64,000 bases of DNA from Pseudomonadota bacterium (GCA_027624035.1 JAQBUI010000006.1:1-64000), one strand, 5' to 3'. Positions 51,150-60,779 are shown, counted from the first letter of the stretch. Numbers and translations: made by a program. Notes: a model not told the origin generated them from the letters alone.

Positions 51150-53221
51150 CTGTTCAGTCGGAAGTCCACGGTGACGCCAAACACCCGTGGCTCACCAAAC
51201 TGGAAGTAGGGTTCAGGGTCCGCGTAGCCGTCTCGCGGGTCGTTATTGAAGCTGCCAAACGCTCGTGTGTAGTAGTCCTTGTCATTCAGGTTGCGTCCCC
51301 AGAGCTGGATTCCCCAGGCATTTGCCTTGTACCCAATCGACCCATTGATGAGGCTGTAGGGCTTGCTGCGAACGGCATGCCGGTCGGAGAAATAGAACGC
51401 ATCACGGCCCTCGGCAGAGAGATCGAAGTGCCATCCGCCGCGCTCGTAGCGTACAGCAAGATGCCAGGTATAGTTCGGTGCCTGGGCCTGATCGCGACCG
51501 GAAAGGTCTTCCCCGAATTCATTGATGAAGCGATTGAACCTCGCATCCAGCAGCCCCCCGGAGGCCGACAGCAACAGGTGCTTGCTGGCAAACCAGTCGA
51601 GTTCGACCTCGACGCCACTGTTGGTGCCGGTGGCCGCGTTTCCGGTAAAATCGATGAACTCGGAAGTCCCGTCAGGTCGCTGTCTCACCAGTGAACTCTT
51701 CACCTGCTGATCAGTCCGTTCATCGTAGAACGCGGCGACCCGATATTCGAACCTGCCGCTGGCGGAACGGGATTTCACACCCACCTCGACCTCCACCAGG
51801 GATTCGTCACTGAATTCCCGAAGGTCCGCATCCAGTGTGCCATCCGTGTTGAAGCCACCGGCCTTGTAGCCCCTCGCCAGGCTGATGTAGGACATGGACC
51901 CACTGTCGGGGCTGTAGGTGAGCGCGATGCGACCGCCCCACATGTTCTCTCGTGGGGCATAGGTGACGGCGTTGGAATCCTGATAGGTGGTGTCTCTGCG
52001 CTCTGCTCTCAGCCCGGTTGCCAGTGCCAGCGTGTCCGTCAGGCGGGTGTCGAGCTGCACAAAGATCGCGCGGGTGTCGAACCCGTAGGAACTGATGAAG
52101 TCCCGGGCGAGGTAGGTATATTCCCGGCGCAGGTCCTCGTCGCTATCGAGTGTATACAGGCCAATGATCCAGTCGGTGGAATCGCCAAAGATCCTGCTCA
52201 TGCCATCGGAGATCCAGCGAACTTCCAGGCTGCCCGATTCCCGGTCACGGTTGTAGGCGTCTGATGACATGTACCCATCCGGATGAAACCCGGAGTAGGT
52301 CCAGTCCTCGTCGTAGCCATACTGCGTATCGGCGCTGAGCAGCGCAGCAATGACTTCAATGGATGACGCGGACAACTGCCAGGTACTGTCGATGGAAAAT
52401 CCGGTGGCGTCGATCCGGTCATGGCCCGGCTCGTCAGACAGCGTTGTCCTCGTGTTGTTGAGGGTGAACGCGTCATAGCCGTTGTCCAGGTCGACTCTGG
52501 TCAGCGTCAGGTTGATGTCCCAGTCCTCGCTGACCGCCATGGCCAGTTTGGCGCGGCCGGTCAACTCATCGCGCCTGTTGTTGTCGTCCGTGCCGAGATA
52601 GGCGTTGTCATAGTAGCCATCACTCTTGAACTGCTCTACCGCAAGCCTGAATTGACTCTGGTCAGTCAGGGGTCCCGTCATCATCAGTTGCGCTCGCCGG
52701 GCATCAAAGTTGCCCGCACCGAGCCGCAGCGCAGCCCTGAAGGCGTCCTCGGGTTCGTTTGTTTTCAGATGGATGAGTCCGGCCAGCGCATTGGCGCCGT
52801 AGCGGGTTCCCTGAGGGCCCCGCAGGACCTCTATCTGATCAACGTCCAGCAGCGTCGCGGCGGTGCCCATGCCACTGTAGTCTACATTGTCAATGAGCAC
52901 CCCAACCGACGGGTTGAGGGGCTCTATGAACTGGCTGCGCTCGCCAATGCCCCTGATCTGGAAGAACCGGGCCCGATTGGTACCGGCGGCAAAGTTGACG
53001 TTGGGCAGTGCCCCCAGCATTTCTTCGAAATGCTGGGCAGCGCGTGAGCGCACCACCTCCTCGGAGATCACCGAGATGCTGGTGGGGGCGGAAACCACTT
53101 CGGTACCGCGATAGTCCGCTGTCACCACGATCTCGGGCAGAGCGTTGCCTGTGGAAGCCGCACCCGCCCCGAGGGCATGGAGCAAGGCAACGGCGGTAGT
53201 CAATGTTCGAATTGCAGGCAT
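51146..53221 (-). CDS. TonB-dependent outer-membrane receptor, probably for thiamine
   Basis: A 691-residue receptor with signal peptide (MPAIRTLTTAVALLHALGAG), then a TonB-box-like segment (LPEIVVTADY), a plug domain (about 35-160; GIGERSQFIEPLNPSVGVLI, then EVLRGPQGTRYGANALAG) and a 22-strand barrel ending in a terminal aromatic strand (RVFGVTVDFRLNR; the final residue is Arg, slightly atypical). ATG 53221 has GGAGA upstream. The gene lies directly downstream of a TPP riboswitch and is coupled to a PnuC-type transporter, so I infer thiamine or a thiamine compound as ligand. Receptors in such loci have been predicted before in marine bacteria from riboswitch context. Confidence 0.9.
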   Translation of the reverse strand: MPAIRTLTTAVALLHALGAGAASTGNALPEIVVTADYRGTEVVSAPTSISVISEEVVRSRAAQHFEEMLGALPNVNFAAGTNRARFFQIRGIGERSQFIEPLNPSVGVLIDNVDYSGMGTAATLLDVDQIEVLRGPQGTRYGANALAGLIHLKTNEPEDAFRAALRLGAGNFDARRAQLMMTGPLTDQSQFRLAVEQFKSDGYYDNAYLGTDDNNRRDELTGRAKLAMAVSEDWDINLTLTRVDLDNGYDAFTLNNTRTTLSDEPGHDRIDATGFSIDSTWQLSASSIEVIAALLSADTQYGYDEDWTYSGFHPDGYMSSDAYNRDRESGSLEVRWISDGMSRIFGDSTDWIIGLYTLDSDEDLRREYTYLARDFISSYGFDTRAIFVQLDTRLTDTLALATGLRAERRDTTYQDSNAVTYAPRENMWGGRIALTYSPDSGSMSYISLARGYKAGGFNTDGTLDADLREFSDESLVEVEVGVKSRSASGRFEYRVAAFYDERTDQQVKSSLVRQRPDGTSEFIDFTGNAATGTNSGVEVELDWFASKHLLLSASGGLLDARFNRFINEFGEDLSGRDQAQAPNYTWHLAVRYERGGWHFDLSAEGRDAFYFSDRHAVRSKPYSLINGSIGYKANAWGIQLWGRNLNDKDYYTRAFGSFNNDPRDGYADPEPYFQFGEPRVFGVTVDFRLNR

Positions 53222-53279
53222 GAGTCTCTCCAAATAGTTAGAAAAGACCCGGTAAAAAGCGAGGTGAGGAGACAAACAG

Positions 53280-53380
53280 GCATCCTTTTCCTACGCCGGC
53301 ATTAACCGGATCAGGTTCTAGGGTTTGCTGGTCCCGCTGGTCGCGACCGCAGCATCTCAGGTTGTTAAACCACCCCTAAG
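53280..53380 (-). promoter_or_regulatory. TPP (THI-box) riboswitch
   Basis: On the minus strand the element reads AGGGGTG at its 5' end, CTGAGATGCTG, then ACCCTAGAACCTGATCCGG and TAATGCCGGCGTAGGAA. These are the conserved P1/P2, J2/3 (CUGAGA) and P4/P5 parts (ACCCUU-GAACCUGAUCCGGNUAAUGCCGGCGUAGGGA) of the thiamine pyrophosphate riboswitch. It ends about 60 bases before the receptor start, so regulation could be on translation of the first gene. When TPP is abundant, expression of thiamine uptake would be shut down. Confidence 0.95.
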
Positions 53381-53416
53381 GAACGGGCAGGACTTTACCC
53401 GATTGCGTTGCGGTTG

Positions 53417-54646
53417 TCAGCGCCGGAGTTGAGAAAAATCGACAGGATTGGAAATGTCCAGGTGTTGATTGACGGCGGGCATCGGGTATTTGAGCCCGGT
53501 CGCACAGTTGAACAGGACGACCTGGTCTTCCCGACCAATGCGACCGGTAGAGACTTCCTGGACAAGGGCGGCCGCTGTAGCGGCGCCTTCCGGGCACAGC
53601 AGCATTCCCTCCTCACGTGCGATTCGATGTTGCATGTCGGTAATGGCGTCATCGGACACCGCCGTCGCAAAGCCGCCACTGTCACGCAGGGCGTCCAGAA
53701 TCAGGAAGTCGCCCAGTGCAGCGGGAACCCGGATTCCAGCGGCGATGGTGTGTGCATCCTGCCAGGGGGTGGCATGTCGTTCTCCGGCCTTGAAGGCCCG
53801 TACAATGGGTGCGCATCCCTCGGCCTGTACCGCCACCATTTTCGGAAAGGGCCCGCTCAGCCAACCCATTTCCCGAAGCTCGGCGAAGGCTTTCCACATG
53901 CCGATCAACCCGGTGCCGCCGCCGGTGGGGTACAGGATGACATCTGGTAGCTGCCAGTCGAGTTGCTCGGCAAGTTCCAGACCCATGGTCTTCTTTCCCT
54001 CGATCCGATAGGGCTCTTTGAGGGTTGAAGTGTCGAACCAGTCCATGGCCTCCTTCCCGTCTGCAACAATGCGGCCACAATCGTTGATCAGCCCGTTGAC
54101 TGTCCAGGTATGGGCACCGGCGAGGGCAGTTTCCCGAACATTGACCTCGGGTGTGTCGTCAGGACAGAACACGAAGCTCTCGATCCCGGCGCGAGTGCAA
54201 TACGCCGCCAGTGCGGCCCCGGCATTGCCATTGGTCGGCATGGCCATACGCTTGACCCCGAGTTCCCTCGCCATGGAAACGGCCAGCGCGAGGCCCCTGG
54301 CTTTGAATGAGCCCGTGGGGAGCCGGCCCTCATCCTTGATCAGCACCGAGGTGACGCCCAGAGCCCTCTCCAGAGTCCGGCAAGGCAGCAGTGGTGTCAT
54401 CAACTCTCCCAGTCGAACCACATTGTCGCTGTCCCGTACCGGGAGCAATTCCCGGTATCGCCAGAACTCCGGCAGGCGTTGTCTGAGGTCCGCCTTCGAG
54501 ACCGCCTTTGCCACAGCCGCAAGATCGTAGCGGACCAGTAGTGGCTTGCCGGCTCGGGACAGGTTGTGAATCTCGTCAGCTGCATAGACCTCGCCGGTTT
54601 CACTGCATTCCAGATGGGTGACGAAAGTAGGTGTTTCAGGAATCAT
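53417..54646 (-). CDS. thrC: Threonine-synthase-like PLP enzyme
   Basis: A 409-residue fold-II PLP protein. The N-terminus THLECSETGEVYAADEIHNL is a small Cys-containing entry domain typical of one threonine synthase type. The PLP lysine is Lys115 in LPTGSFKARG, the phosphate-binding loop is TGGGTGLIG and the active-site Asn lies in PTNGNAGAALA. By family it converts O-phosphohomoserine to threonine. Its pairing with an amidase gene rather than hom/thrB, plus family members of unknown role, leaves open a related beta- or gamma-elimination role. The start overlaps the amidase stop by 4 bp. Transcribed toward the TPP riboswitch of the next operon. Confidence 0.82.
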   Translation of the reverse strand: MIPETPTFVTHLECSETGEVYAADEIHNLSRAGKPLLVRYDLAAVAKAVSKADLRQRLPEFWRYRELLPVRDSDNVVRLGELMTPLLPCRTLERALGVTSVLIKDEGRLPTGSFKARGLALAVSMARELGVKRMAMPTNGNAGAALAAYCTRAGIESFVFCPDDTPEVNVRETALAGAHTWTVNGLINDCGRIVADGKEAMDWFDTSTLKEPYRIEGKKTMGLELAEQLDWQLPDVILYPTGGGTGLIGMWKAFAELREMGWLSGPFPKMVAVQAEGCAPIVRAFKAGERHATPWQDAHTIAAGIRVPAALGDFLILDALRDSGGFATAVSDDAITDMQHRIAREEGMLLCPEGAATAAALVQEVSTGRIGREDQVVLFNCATGLKYPMPAVNQHLDISNPVDFSQLRR

Positions 54647-56061
54647 CTTCGTAGTACGTCCGGCAGAACTCGCCAGTGCGGCGTTTCAGTCTCAAGAGCC
54701 TGGGCAAGGGCAAGTACCGAAACGTCCTGCTGGTGTCTGCCCACAATCTGTACGCCCACCGGCAGGCCGTCAGTGGTAAAGCCACCGGGAACAGAAATCG
54801 CCGGCAGGCCCGTGGCAGATATGAAGTAGCATGACTTCATCCAGTCGATGTACGTGTCCATGGGAACATCCTCGATGCTGGTGACATACTCCTGATTGAT
54901 GTCAAATGGCGGCACCTGGGAGACGGGCAGGATCAAGTATTCATATTCCGACATGAACTCCTGAATACGGCGAAACAGGGTGGTTCGGGTCACTTCTGTT
55001 CGATAGATGTCTGCTGCGGTCAGGTCGAGGCCCTGTCGCACATTCCACAGTATGGTGTCCTTGTACATGTCCGGGTGCTGCGCAATCCGGTCCCGATGCT
55101 GGTTGGCCATGGACCAGGCCCGCAGCGTTTTAAAGACGGCGTCTGCGCCGGCGAAATCGGGACACGCTATATCGACCTCACAGCCTATGCCCGACAGGGT
55201 CGACGCGGTCGCTTCCACGATGGCCCTGGTGGCTGCTGCGACCGGAATCTGTCCGGCAAAGTCCGGACTGACAGCGACCCTGACGCCGGTAAAGTCTCGA
55301 CCAAGTGCAGCCTCGAAACCCGGGCGCAGTGGTGGCAGCGACAACGGGTCACGAGGGTCCGGGCCGCTGATGGCACTCAGCATCAGCGCACAGTCCGCCA
55401 CGGTCCGCGCCATCGGCCCGGCGATGAGGGGCGAGAAAAAGCCATTGTTGTTGTGCGCCGGAACCCGGCCGGCGGAAGTCCTGAAGCCCACCACATTGCA
55501 ATAGTTGGCAGGGTTGCGCAGAGACCCGCCCAGATCGCTGCCATCAGCAATGGGAACCATGCGGCAGGCCAGTGCAACGCCGGCACCTCCGGAAGACCCG
55601 CCGCAGGTCCTGGTCAGATCATAGGGGTTCAGGGTTGCCCCGAACACATCGTTAAAGGTCTGAGATCCCGCGCCCCATTCGGGGGTGTTGGTCTTGCCCA
55701 GCGTCACCGCACCGGCATCGACAAGTCGACGTACGATGAGCGCATCACTGTCGGGGACGTGGTGCTGGTAGAGTCGTGAGCCATAGGTCGTTCGGATGCC
55801 ACGGGTGTCCACAAGGTCCTTGTGGGCCACGGGCAGGCCGGCCAGTGGGCCGACTGATTGTCCGGCAGCCAGGCGTGCATCAATGGCCCGGGCGAGCCTG
55901 AACGCATGCTCGGGTACCAGCGTAACAATCGCATTGACGCTGGCATTGACTGCCTCGATCTGTGCCAGGTGCGCTTCCAGCACCTCGACGGCCGAGACTT
56001 CCCGGGACCGGATTAAATGGACCAGTTCAGTGGCAGGTCTTAAACAGAGCTCTGTATTCAT
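54643..56061 (-). CDS. Amidase-signature family amidase
   Basis: A 472-residue amidase. The Ser-cisSer-Lys triad is visible: Lys81 in PVAHKDLVDT, cis-Ser156 in CGGSSGGAGV and nucleophile Ser180 in ADGSDLGGSLRNPA. LGKTNTPEWGAGSQT and the ending ATGLPAISVPGGFTTDGLP are also typical. It hydrolyses a carboxamide to acid and ammonia; the substrate is unknown (aryl- or alkylamides, or GatA-like roles, which lack of gatB/gatC argues against). ATG 56061 begins the family homology; the frame opens 11 codons earlier. First of two coupled genes with the threonine-synthase-like enzyme; divergent from a FAD monooxygenase. Confidence 0.92.
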   Translation of the reverse strand: MNTELCLRPATELVHLIRSREVSAVEVLEAHLAQIEAVNASVNAIVTLVPEHAFRLARAIDARLAAGQSVGPLAGLPVAHKDLVDTRGIRTTYGSRLYQHHVPDSDALIVRRLVDAGAVTLGKTNTPEWGAGSQTFNDVFGATLNPYDLTRTCGGSSGGAGVALACRMVPIADGSDLGGSLRNPANYCNVVGFRTSAGRVPAHNNNGFFSPLIAGPMARTVADCALMLSAISGPDPRDPLSLPPLRPGFEAALGRDFTGVRVAVSPDFAGQIPVAAATRAIVEATASTLSGIGCEVDIACPDFAGADAVFKTLRAWSMANQHRDRIAQHPDMYKDTILWNVRQGLDLTAADIYRTEVTRTTLFRRIQEFMSEYEYLILPVSQVPPFDINQEYVTSIEDVPMDTYIDWMKSCYFISATGLPAISVPGGFTTDGLPVGVQIVGRHQQDVSVLALAQALETETPHWRVLPDVLRR

Positions 56062-56212
56062 CGGCAAAGGATACACCAGTGCTGCCCAGAACACGTCGCT
56101 GCGCGCCAGGTTTGCCTTCCTCCCGGGCCGGACTTATGCTGGAGTTGATGTCCCACGTACTCAATGCCACAGTATCCGGCCGCCGTTTGAGGGTCTCAAC
56201 CGGTGTGGCCAC

Positions 56213-57415
56213 ATGTCTCTAAAACAGTCCCTGAAACACATCCTGATCGCCGGTGGCGGTATCGGTGGACTGACCGCAGGTATCCGACTCGCCCGGGCAG
56301 GCTTCTCGGTGTCGCTGTTTGAGCAGGCGGAGACTTTTGAGGGCTTTGGTGCCGGCATTCAACTGAGTCCCAATTGTGTCGCAATCCTGTATGAGATAGG
56401 CCTTGCCAGGGGTCTGGAACGTCTCGCCTGCCGTCCCGAAAGGGTCAGGGTCCGCCATTGGCAATCCGGGCGGATGATTACCGAGGCGCCCCTGGGGCGA
56501 TCGATTGAAGCATCAACCGGCTTTCCCTACTTCCACATTCATCGAGCTGACCTGATTGAACTACTGCTTGCTGAGGCTCTCGAAGAGCCGAATCTGGTCC
56601 TGAAACAGTCCGGGCGGGTAACGGGTGTGGACAGTGACCTTGCCACCGAGGGCAGCCATACCGACAACATTCAGATATCAACCACGCTGGGGCGTTATTC
56701 GGCTGACCTGCTGATTGGAGCGGACGGTATTCACTCGGTGGTGCGGGATTACGTTCTGCCCGATGCCTCGCCGGCATTTTCCGGGAACGTCGCCTGGCGC
56801 GCGACAGTTCCAGCCGCGAAACTCCCCCCGCATCTGCGGGCCCATCAGGCAAACCTCTGGTGGGGGCCTGGTGCCCATGTCGTGCACTATCCTGTGAGGG
56901 GGGGCGAACTCGTAAATCTCGTCTGCGTAGTTGAAGAGCACAACCGGGCAAATGAGTCCTGGCATGAGTATGGGCGCCCGTCGGAACTGCTGGCGCGGCT
57001 GGCTGGCTGGCATGAAGACATTCTGGTGCTGGTCAAAGCCATTGATGACGAAGCATGCTTCAAGTGGGGGTTGTTCGACCGCCCACCGCTGCAGGCATGG
57101 CATCGTGGTCGGGTCGTTCTGTTGGGAGATGCCTGTCATGCCACTTTGCCGTTTCTGGCCCAGGGTGCCGCGATGGCGATCGAGGATGCCGCCGTATTGA
57201 CTGGATGTCTGCAACATGAACCGACCCACAGGGCGGCACTGGTTCGATATCAGAAGCTGCGTCTGCCCAGAACGTCGCGGGTGCAATCCGCGTCACGCCG
57301 CAACGCCCGCGTCTTTCACATGGATGGTCCCGGGACCCTCGCCCGAAACCTGCTGTCAGGTGCAGCCCTTGGCTGGACAGCCCGTTGGTTGTACCACTAT
57401 CGCTCTCCGGTCTGA
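56213..57415 (+). CDS. FAD-dependent aromatic hydroxylase (group A monooxygenase)
   Basis: A 400-residue flavoprotein monooxygenase. ILIAGGGIGGLTAGIRLAR is the FAD ADP-binding motif, LLIGADGIHS the DG motif, and VVLLGDACHATLPFLAQGAA the GD motif with flavin contact. GFGAGIQLSPN and the spacing resemble salicylate hydroxylase/3-hydroxybenzoate 6-hydroxylase. It would hydroxylate a phenolic acid with NAD(P)H and O2. The frame runs back to 55796, but that part is antisense to the amidase gene; ATG 56213 gives the correct N-terminus. No ring-cleavage gene is adjacent. PpnN follows in the same direction after 114 bp. Confidence 0.92.
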   Translation: MSLKQSLKHILIAGGGIGGLTAGIRLARAGFSVSLFEQAETFEGFGAGIQLSPNCVAILYEIGLARGLERLACRPERVRVRHWQSGRMITEAPLGRSIEASTGFPYFHIHRADLIELLLAEALEEPNLVLKQSGRVTGVDSDLATEGSHTDNIQISTTLGRYSADLLIGADGIHSVVRDYVLPDASPAFSGNVAWRATVPAAKLPPHLRAHQANLWWGPGAHVVHYPVRGGELVNLVCVVEEHNRANESWHEYGRPSELLARLAGWHEDILVLVKAIDDEACFKWGLFDRPPLQAWHRGRVVLLGDACHATLPFLAQGAAMAIEDAAVLTGCLQHEPTHRAALVRYQKLRLPRTSRVQSASRRNARVFHMDGPGTLARNLLSGAALGWTARWLYHYRSPV

Positions 57416-57529
57416 TGTTCCTCAAGGGATCGTCCATGGCCTGAAGCCTGGTCGAGTGATACATTAGCGTCGCTCCATATCGGGGCGCGTCCGGATCAAA
57501 GGAAACGAATCGTAAACTATGCTGGAATC

Positions 57530-58933
57530 ATGGTTGGAACTATGTCGATAGAGCGGGTGAACATCCGACTGACCCCCGAAGGCCAGCTGGCCGTGCTGTC
57601 CAAATCGGAGGTTGCAAAGCTGCTCGATACGTCACAGAGCGGGCTGTATCGCCTGTATCGCAAGTGTTCACTGGCGGTTTTGAACAGTGGCATTGCGATG
57701 GATAACGCCAAGGAACTGTTGTCTCAATACGAGAGCTTTGACCTGCGCCTGCTGCAGGTCGAACGCGGTCTTCGCCTTGAACTGGTCAATGCCCCCGGGG
57801 TCGCGTTTGTCGAAGGCAAGATCATTCGCGGCATCAAGGAACTGTTGTTTGCCGTGCTGCGGGACATCATCTACGTCAGCAATGAAGTTGATATGCCTGA
57901 TGATGCGGATTCTGACGAGGTGACGAACGCGGTCTTTCAGATCCTGCGCAACGCCGGCGCGCTGCGTACCATGCGGCCACCGAATCTGGTGGTGTGCTGG
58001 GGCGGCCACTCCATCAGTCTTGAGGAGTACGACTACAGCAAGGAAGTGGGCTATCAGATGGGGCTCCGAGGGTTGGATATCTGCACCGGATGTGGCTCTG
58101 GCGCCATGAAGGGGCCGATGAAGGGAGCCGCCATTGGCCATGCCAAGCAGCGGATTGATGATGGCCGCTATCTTGGAATCTCGGAACCCGGAATCATTGC
58201 TGCCGAGCCTCCAAACCCGATCATCAATGAACTCGTCATCATGCCGGATATCGAGAAGCGTCTGGAAGCGTTCGTGCGGGTTGCCCATGGCATCGTGGTA
58301 TTTCCGGGCGGCGTCGGAACCGCCGAAGAGATCCTGTACCTGATCGGAATTCTGATGAATCCGGAGAATCAGAATCTGCCGTTCCCACTGATCTTTACTG
58401 GTCCTGCGTCGGCGGCACCCTATTTTGAACGCATTGACCGTTTCATCGGGGCGACCCTGGGACGTGAAGCCCAGAAGATGTATCACATCATCATTGACGA
58501 TCCCACCGCGGTCGCCTCGGAGATGCTGGTGGGGATGCGTCGCGTAAGAAAGTTCCGAAAGGCAAAGGACGATGCCTATTACTTCAACTGGCTGATGAAT
58601 ATTGAACCGGAATTCCAGAGGCCGTTCCGTCCGGATCATGTCAGCATGGGGCAGCTGAACCTCAGCCGTGATCAGGCGCCGTATCTGTTGGCGGCTAACC
58701 TGCGACGCGCATTCTCGGGGATCGTGGCGGGCAACGTGAAGGAAGACGGGATCCGTGCCGTCGAGGAATCGGGCGTGTTCGAACTTCATGGTGACGCGGG
58801 CATCATGGGCCTCATGGATGAACTGCTCGAGTCCTTCGTGGTTCAGCAGCGCATGAAGCTGCCGGGCGGGCAATATACGCCCTGTTACCGAATTGTTGAT
58901 AACGTGCCCGTTGCCGACGTCGGCACACACTGA
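57530..58933 (+). CDS. ppnN: Pyrimidine/purine nucleotide 5'-monophosphate nucleosidase (LOG family)
   Basis: A 467-residue PpnN/YgdH protein, cleaving NMPs to base and ribose-5-phosphate; in E. coli it is activated by (p)ppGpp and matters in nucleotide salvage during stringent response. The N-terminal DUF4478-like domain (about 1-135) is followed by the Rossmann LOG domain with GCGSGAMKGPMKGA and the catalytic PGGVGTAEE at residues 259-267. The C-terminal DUF3412-like domain ends near the stop. Length matches the E. coli protein. ATG 57530 and 57542 are both possible; neither has a strong ribosome site. The large open frame on the opposite strand is a shadow. Confidence 0.95.
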   Translation: MVGTMSIERVNIRLTPEGQLAVLSKSEVAKLLDTSQSGLYRLYRKCSLAVLNSGIAMDNAKELLSQYESFDLRLLQVERGLRLELVNAPGVAFVEGKIIRGIKELLFAVLRDIIYVSNEVDMPDDADSDEVTNAVFQILRNAGALRTMRPPNLVVCWGGHSISLEEYDYSKEVGYQMGLRGLDICTGCGSGAMKGPMKGAAIGHAKQRIDDGRYLGISEPGIIAAEPPNPIINELVIMPDIEKRLEAFVRVAHGIVVFPGGVGTAEEILYLIGILMNPENQNLPFPLIFTGPASAAPYFERIDRFIGATLGREAQKMYHIIIDDPTAVASEMLVGMRRVRKFRKAKDDAYYFNWLMNIEPEFQRPFRPDHVSMGQLNLSRDQAPYLLAANLRRAFSGIVAGNVKEDGIRAVEESGVFELHGDAGIMGLMDELLESFVVQQRMKLPGGQYTPCYRIVDNVPVADVGTH

Positions 58934-58975
58934 TTCAAACTGAACGAGACATCAAACAAAATAAAGGAGCGTACC

Positions 58976-59773
58976 ATGCAGGACCTGTTTTCCATCAAGG
59001 GCAAGATCGCCGTCGTGACCGGAGGCTCCCGGGGAATTGGAGAAATGATCGCGGCCGGGTTCCTCGGCAATGGCGCCAGGGTGTACATCAGCTCCCGTAA
59101 GGCTGACGTTTGCGAGGCGACTGCAAAACGCCTCATGGACGAGTATGGTGGCGAGTGCATTGCGATACCGGCTGACCTGTCCGTTGTCTCGGGCTGTGAC
59201 CAACTGGCGAGCGCGATCGCAGAGAGGGAAGGCCAGGTCGACATTCTGGTGAACAATGCCGGCGCCACCTGGGGCGCGCCCCTTGATGAGTTCCCCGAAA
59301 ACGGCTGGGACAAGGTGATGGATACCAACGTCAAGGGCATCTTCTTTCTGACTCAGAAAATGCTGCCGCTGCTTCGAAAGTCGGCCACCGCCGAAGACCC
59401 GGCCCGGGTGATCAACATCGGGTCGGTGGATGGCATCAAGACCCCCGGCTTCGACAATTTTTCATATGGTGCCTCGAAAGCCGCTGTCCACCATCTGACT
59501 CGTCAGATGGCATCCCATCTGGTCAAAGAGAACATCATTGTGAATGCGATTGCACCCGGGCCGTTTCCATCCTGGATGCTGTCAGCGGGTGTCGGTTTTG
59601 GCGGTGAGGTCGAGGGTGCAGACTGGGAGCGGGTCGGTAAGAGTAACCCCCGGGGTCGGGTCGGAACGATGCAGGACATTGCCGGGCTCGCGATTTACCT
59701 GTCATCCCGTGCCGGTGCGTTTACGGTTGGGGAAACCATCACCTGCGACGGTGGCGCTGTCGCCTGCTCCTGA
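58976..59773 (+). CDS. Short-chain dehydrogenase/reductase (RhlG/FabG-like)
   Basis: A 265-residue classical SDR. GGSRGIGEMIAAG is the cofactor loop followed by YISSRK, an NADPH-favouring arginine pair; NNAGATWGAPLDEFPENGWD is typical of the group containing RhlG and several 3-oxoacyl reductases. The catalytic residues lie in IGSVDG and YGASK. VNAIAPGPFPSWML is also typical. AAAGGAG precedes the ATG at a good distance. It follows ppnN by 42 bp but no functional link is known. Ends 9 bp from a convergent dioxygenase gene. Confidence 0.93.
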   Translation: MQDLFSIKGKIAVVTGGSRGIGEMIAAGFLGNGARVYISSRKADVCEATAKRLMDEYGGECIAIPADLSVVSGCDQLASAIAEREGQVDILVNNAGATWGAPLDEFPENGWDKVMDTNVKGIFFLTQKMLPLLRKSATAEDPARVINIGSVDGIKTPGFDNFSYGASKAAVHHLTRQMASHLVKENIIVNAIAPGPFPSWMLSAGVGFGGEVEGADWERVGKSNPRGRVGTMQDIAGLAIYLSSRAGAFTVGETITCDGGAVACS

Positions 59774-59782
59774 GATTGACGG

Positions 59783-60661
59783 TTATTTCGTCAGCCTGAC
59801 TGTGGGCCGCTCCGGGGTGGGGGCATGGTCTTTCGTCAGTTGCCATACGACAGGAGATTCTCCCTTCACGGTAATCCTGCGGCCGAGGCGTTCGCTCGGC
59901 CAGTAGTCCCACATGGCATGGTGCAGGGCGCAGCGGTTGTCCCAGATCGCGATCGCGTTAGGGGTCCAGCGGAAGCGGCATTGGAACGCCACCCGTTCGG
60001 TGTGGTTGAACAGAAATTCGAGTAGCGCACGTCCTTCTTCCCTCGGCAGGTTATCGATCTGCCGGGTGAACTCCCGGTCGACGAACAATACAGGACGGCC
60101 GCTGTCCACGTGTTTGCGTACCAGTGGATGATGGTTTTCAGGCCAGCCTTCTCCTGCGGAGTCGCTAAACTTGAACAGGTGCCTGAATGATTCCTCGCCC
60201 GAGTGAAGCGCCGTGAGCCCATCCAGGTAGACCTTCATCCGTTCAGAAAGGGTCTCGTAGGCGGCATACAACGAAGAAAACAGGGTATCCCCACCCAGAG
60301 TCGGGATAGTGTGCAACTGCAGGATTGTCGCCTGGGGTGGTTGGGCATCGCATGAGACATCAGAATGCCATCGGTTGCCTGCCGCCACTTCTGTATCACG
60401 GGTGATTCGCATGTTCATCACGCCGTCGCTGGCGACCTCCCGTCCCCTGGCTGCAGGATGGACGTGAATCTCGCCAAAGCGCTTTGCAAAGCTCAGATGC
60501 TGCTCTGGGGTCAGCTTGCCCTGATCTCTTAGAAATACCACCGAATGATCGACAAAGGCCTGCCACAGGTCTGCAAAGCCTGAGTCTGAGAGGCGCTTGA
60601 CGTTAAGGCCATTGACGATGGCGCCGATTGTTGGGGTCAGTGGTTCGACTTCTATTGTCAT
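59783..60661 (-). CDS. TauD/TfdA-family Fe(II)/2-oxoglutarate dioxygenase
   Basis: A 292-residue dioxygenase. His99-x-Asp101 in RWHSDVSCD and His247 (or 248) in WDNRCALHHAMWDY form the iron facial triad, and Arg261 in RLGRRITVKG binds 2-oxoglutarate. FLRDQGKLTPEQHLSFAKRFG is the usual N-terminal helix. TauD relatives hydroxylate taurine, alkylsulfates, 2,4-D or other carboxylates and sulfonates; no sulfonate transporter is adjacent, so the substrate is open. The frame continues upstream to 60820, but ATG 60661 (MTIEVEPLTPTIGAIV) matches the family start. Confidence 0.92.
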   Translation of the reverse strand: MTIEVEPLTPTIGAIVNGLNVKRLSDSGFADLWQAFVDHSVVFLRDQGKLTPEQHLSFAKRFGEIHVHPAARGREVASDGVMNMRITRDTEVAAGNRWHSDVSCDAQPPQATILQLHTIPTLGGDTLFSSLYAAYETLSERMKVYLDGLTALHSGEESFRHLFKFSDSAGEGWPENHHPLVRKHVDSGRPVLFVDREFTRQIDNLPREEGRALLEFLFNHTERVAFQCRFRWTPNAIAIWDNRCALHHAMWDYWPSERLGRRITVKGESPVVWQLTKDHAPTPERPTVRLTK

Positions 60662-60779
60662 GAGATTCCGACGTGAACAAGTCAGGCCAGTGTTCCACAA
60701 TAGCTGCCACCGCTCAACGCATAGTTTGTATCGCAAATGTCGACCCGAACATGCATCTCGGATGAAACTCGGGTGAGCG

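Noticed and set aside
55796-56212. 139-codon extension of the FAD monooxygenase
   Set aside because: Antisense to the amidase 5' part and lacks homology; the FAD-binding motif begins just after ATG 56213.
57668-58930. 420-codon open frame on the minus strand opposite ppnN
   Set aside because: It lies wholly antisense to a gene with clear PpnN motifs, has no recognisable domain and a composition typical of a shadow frame.
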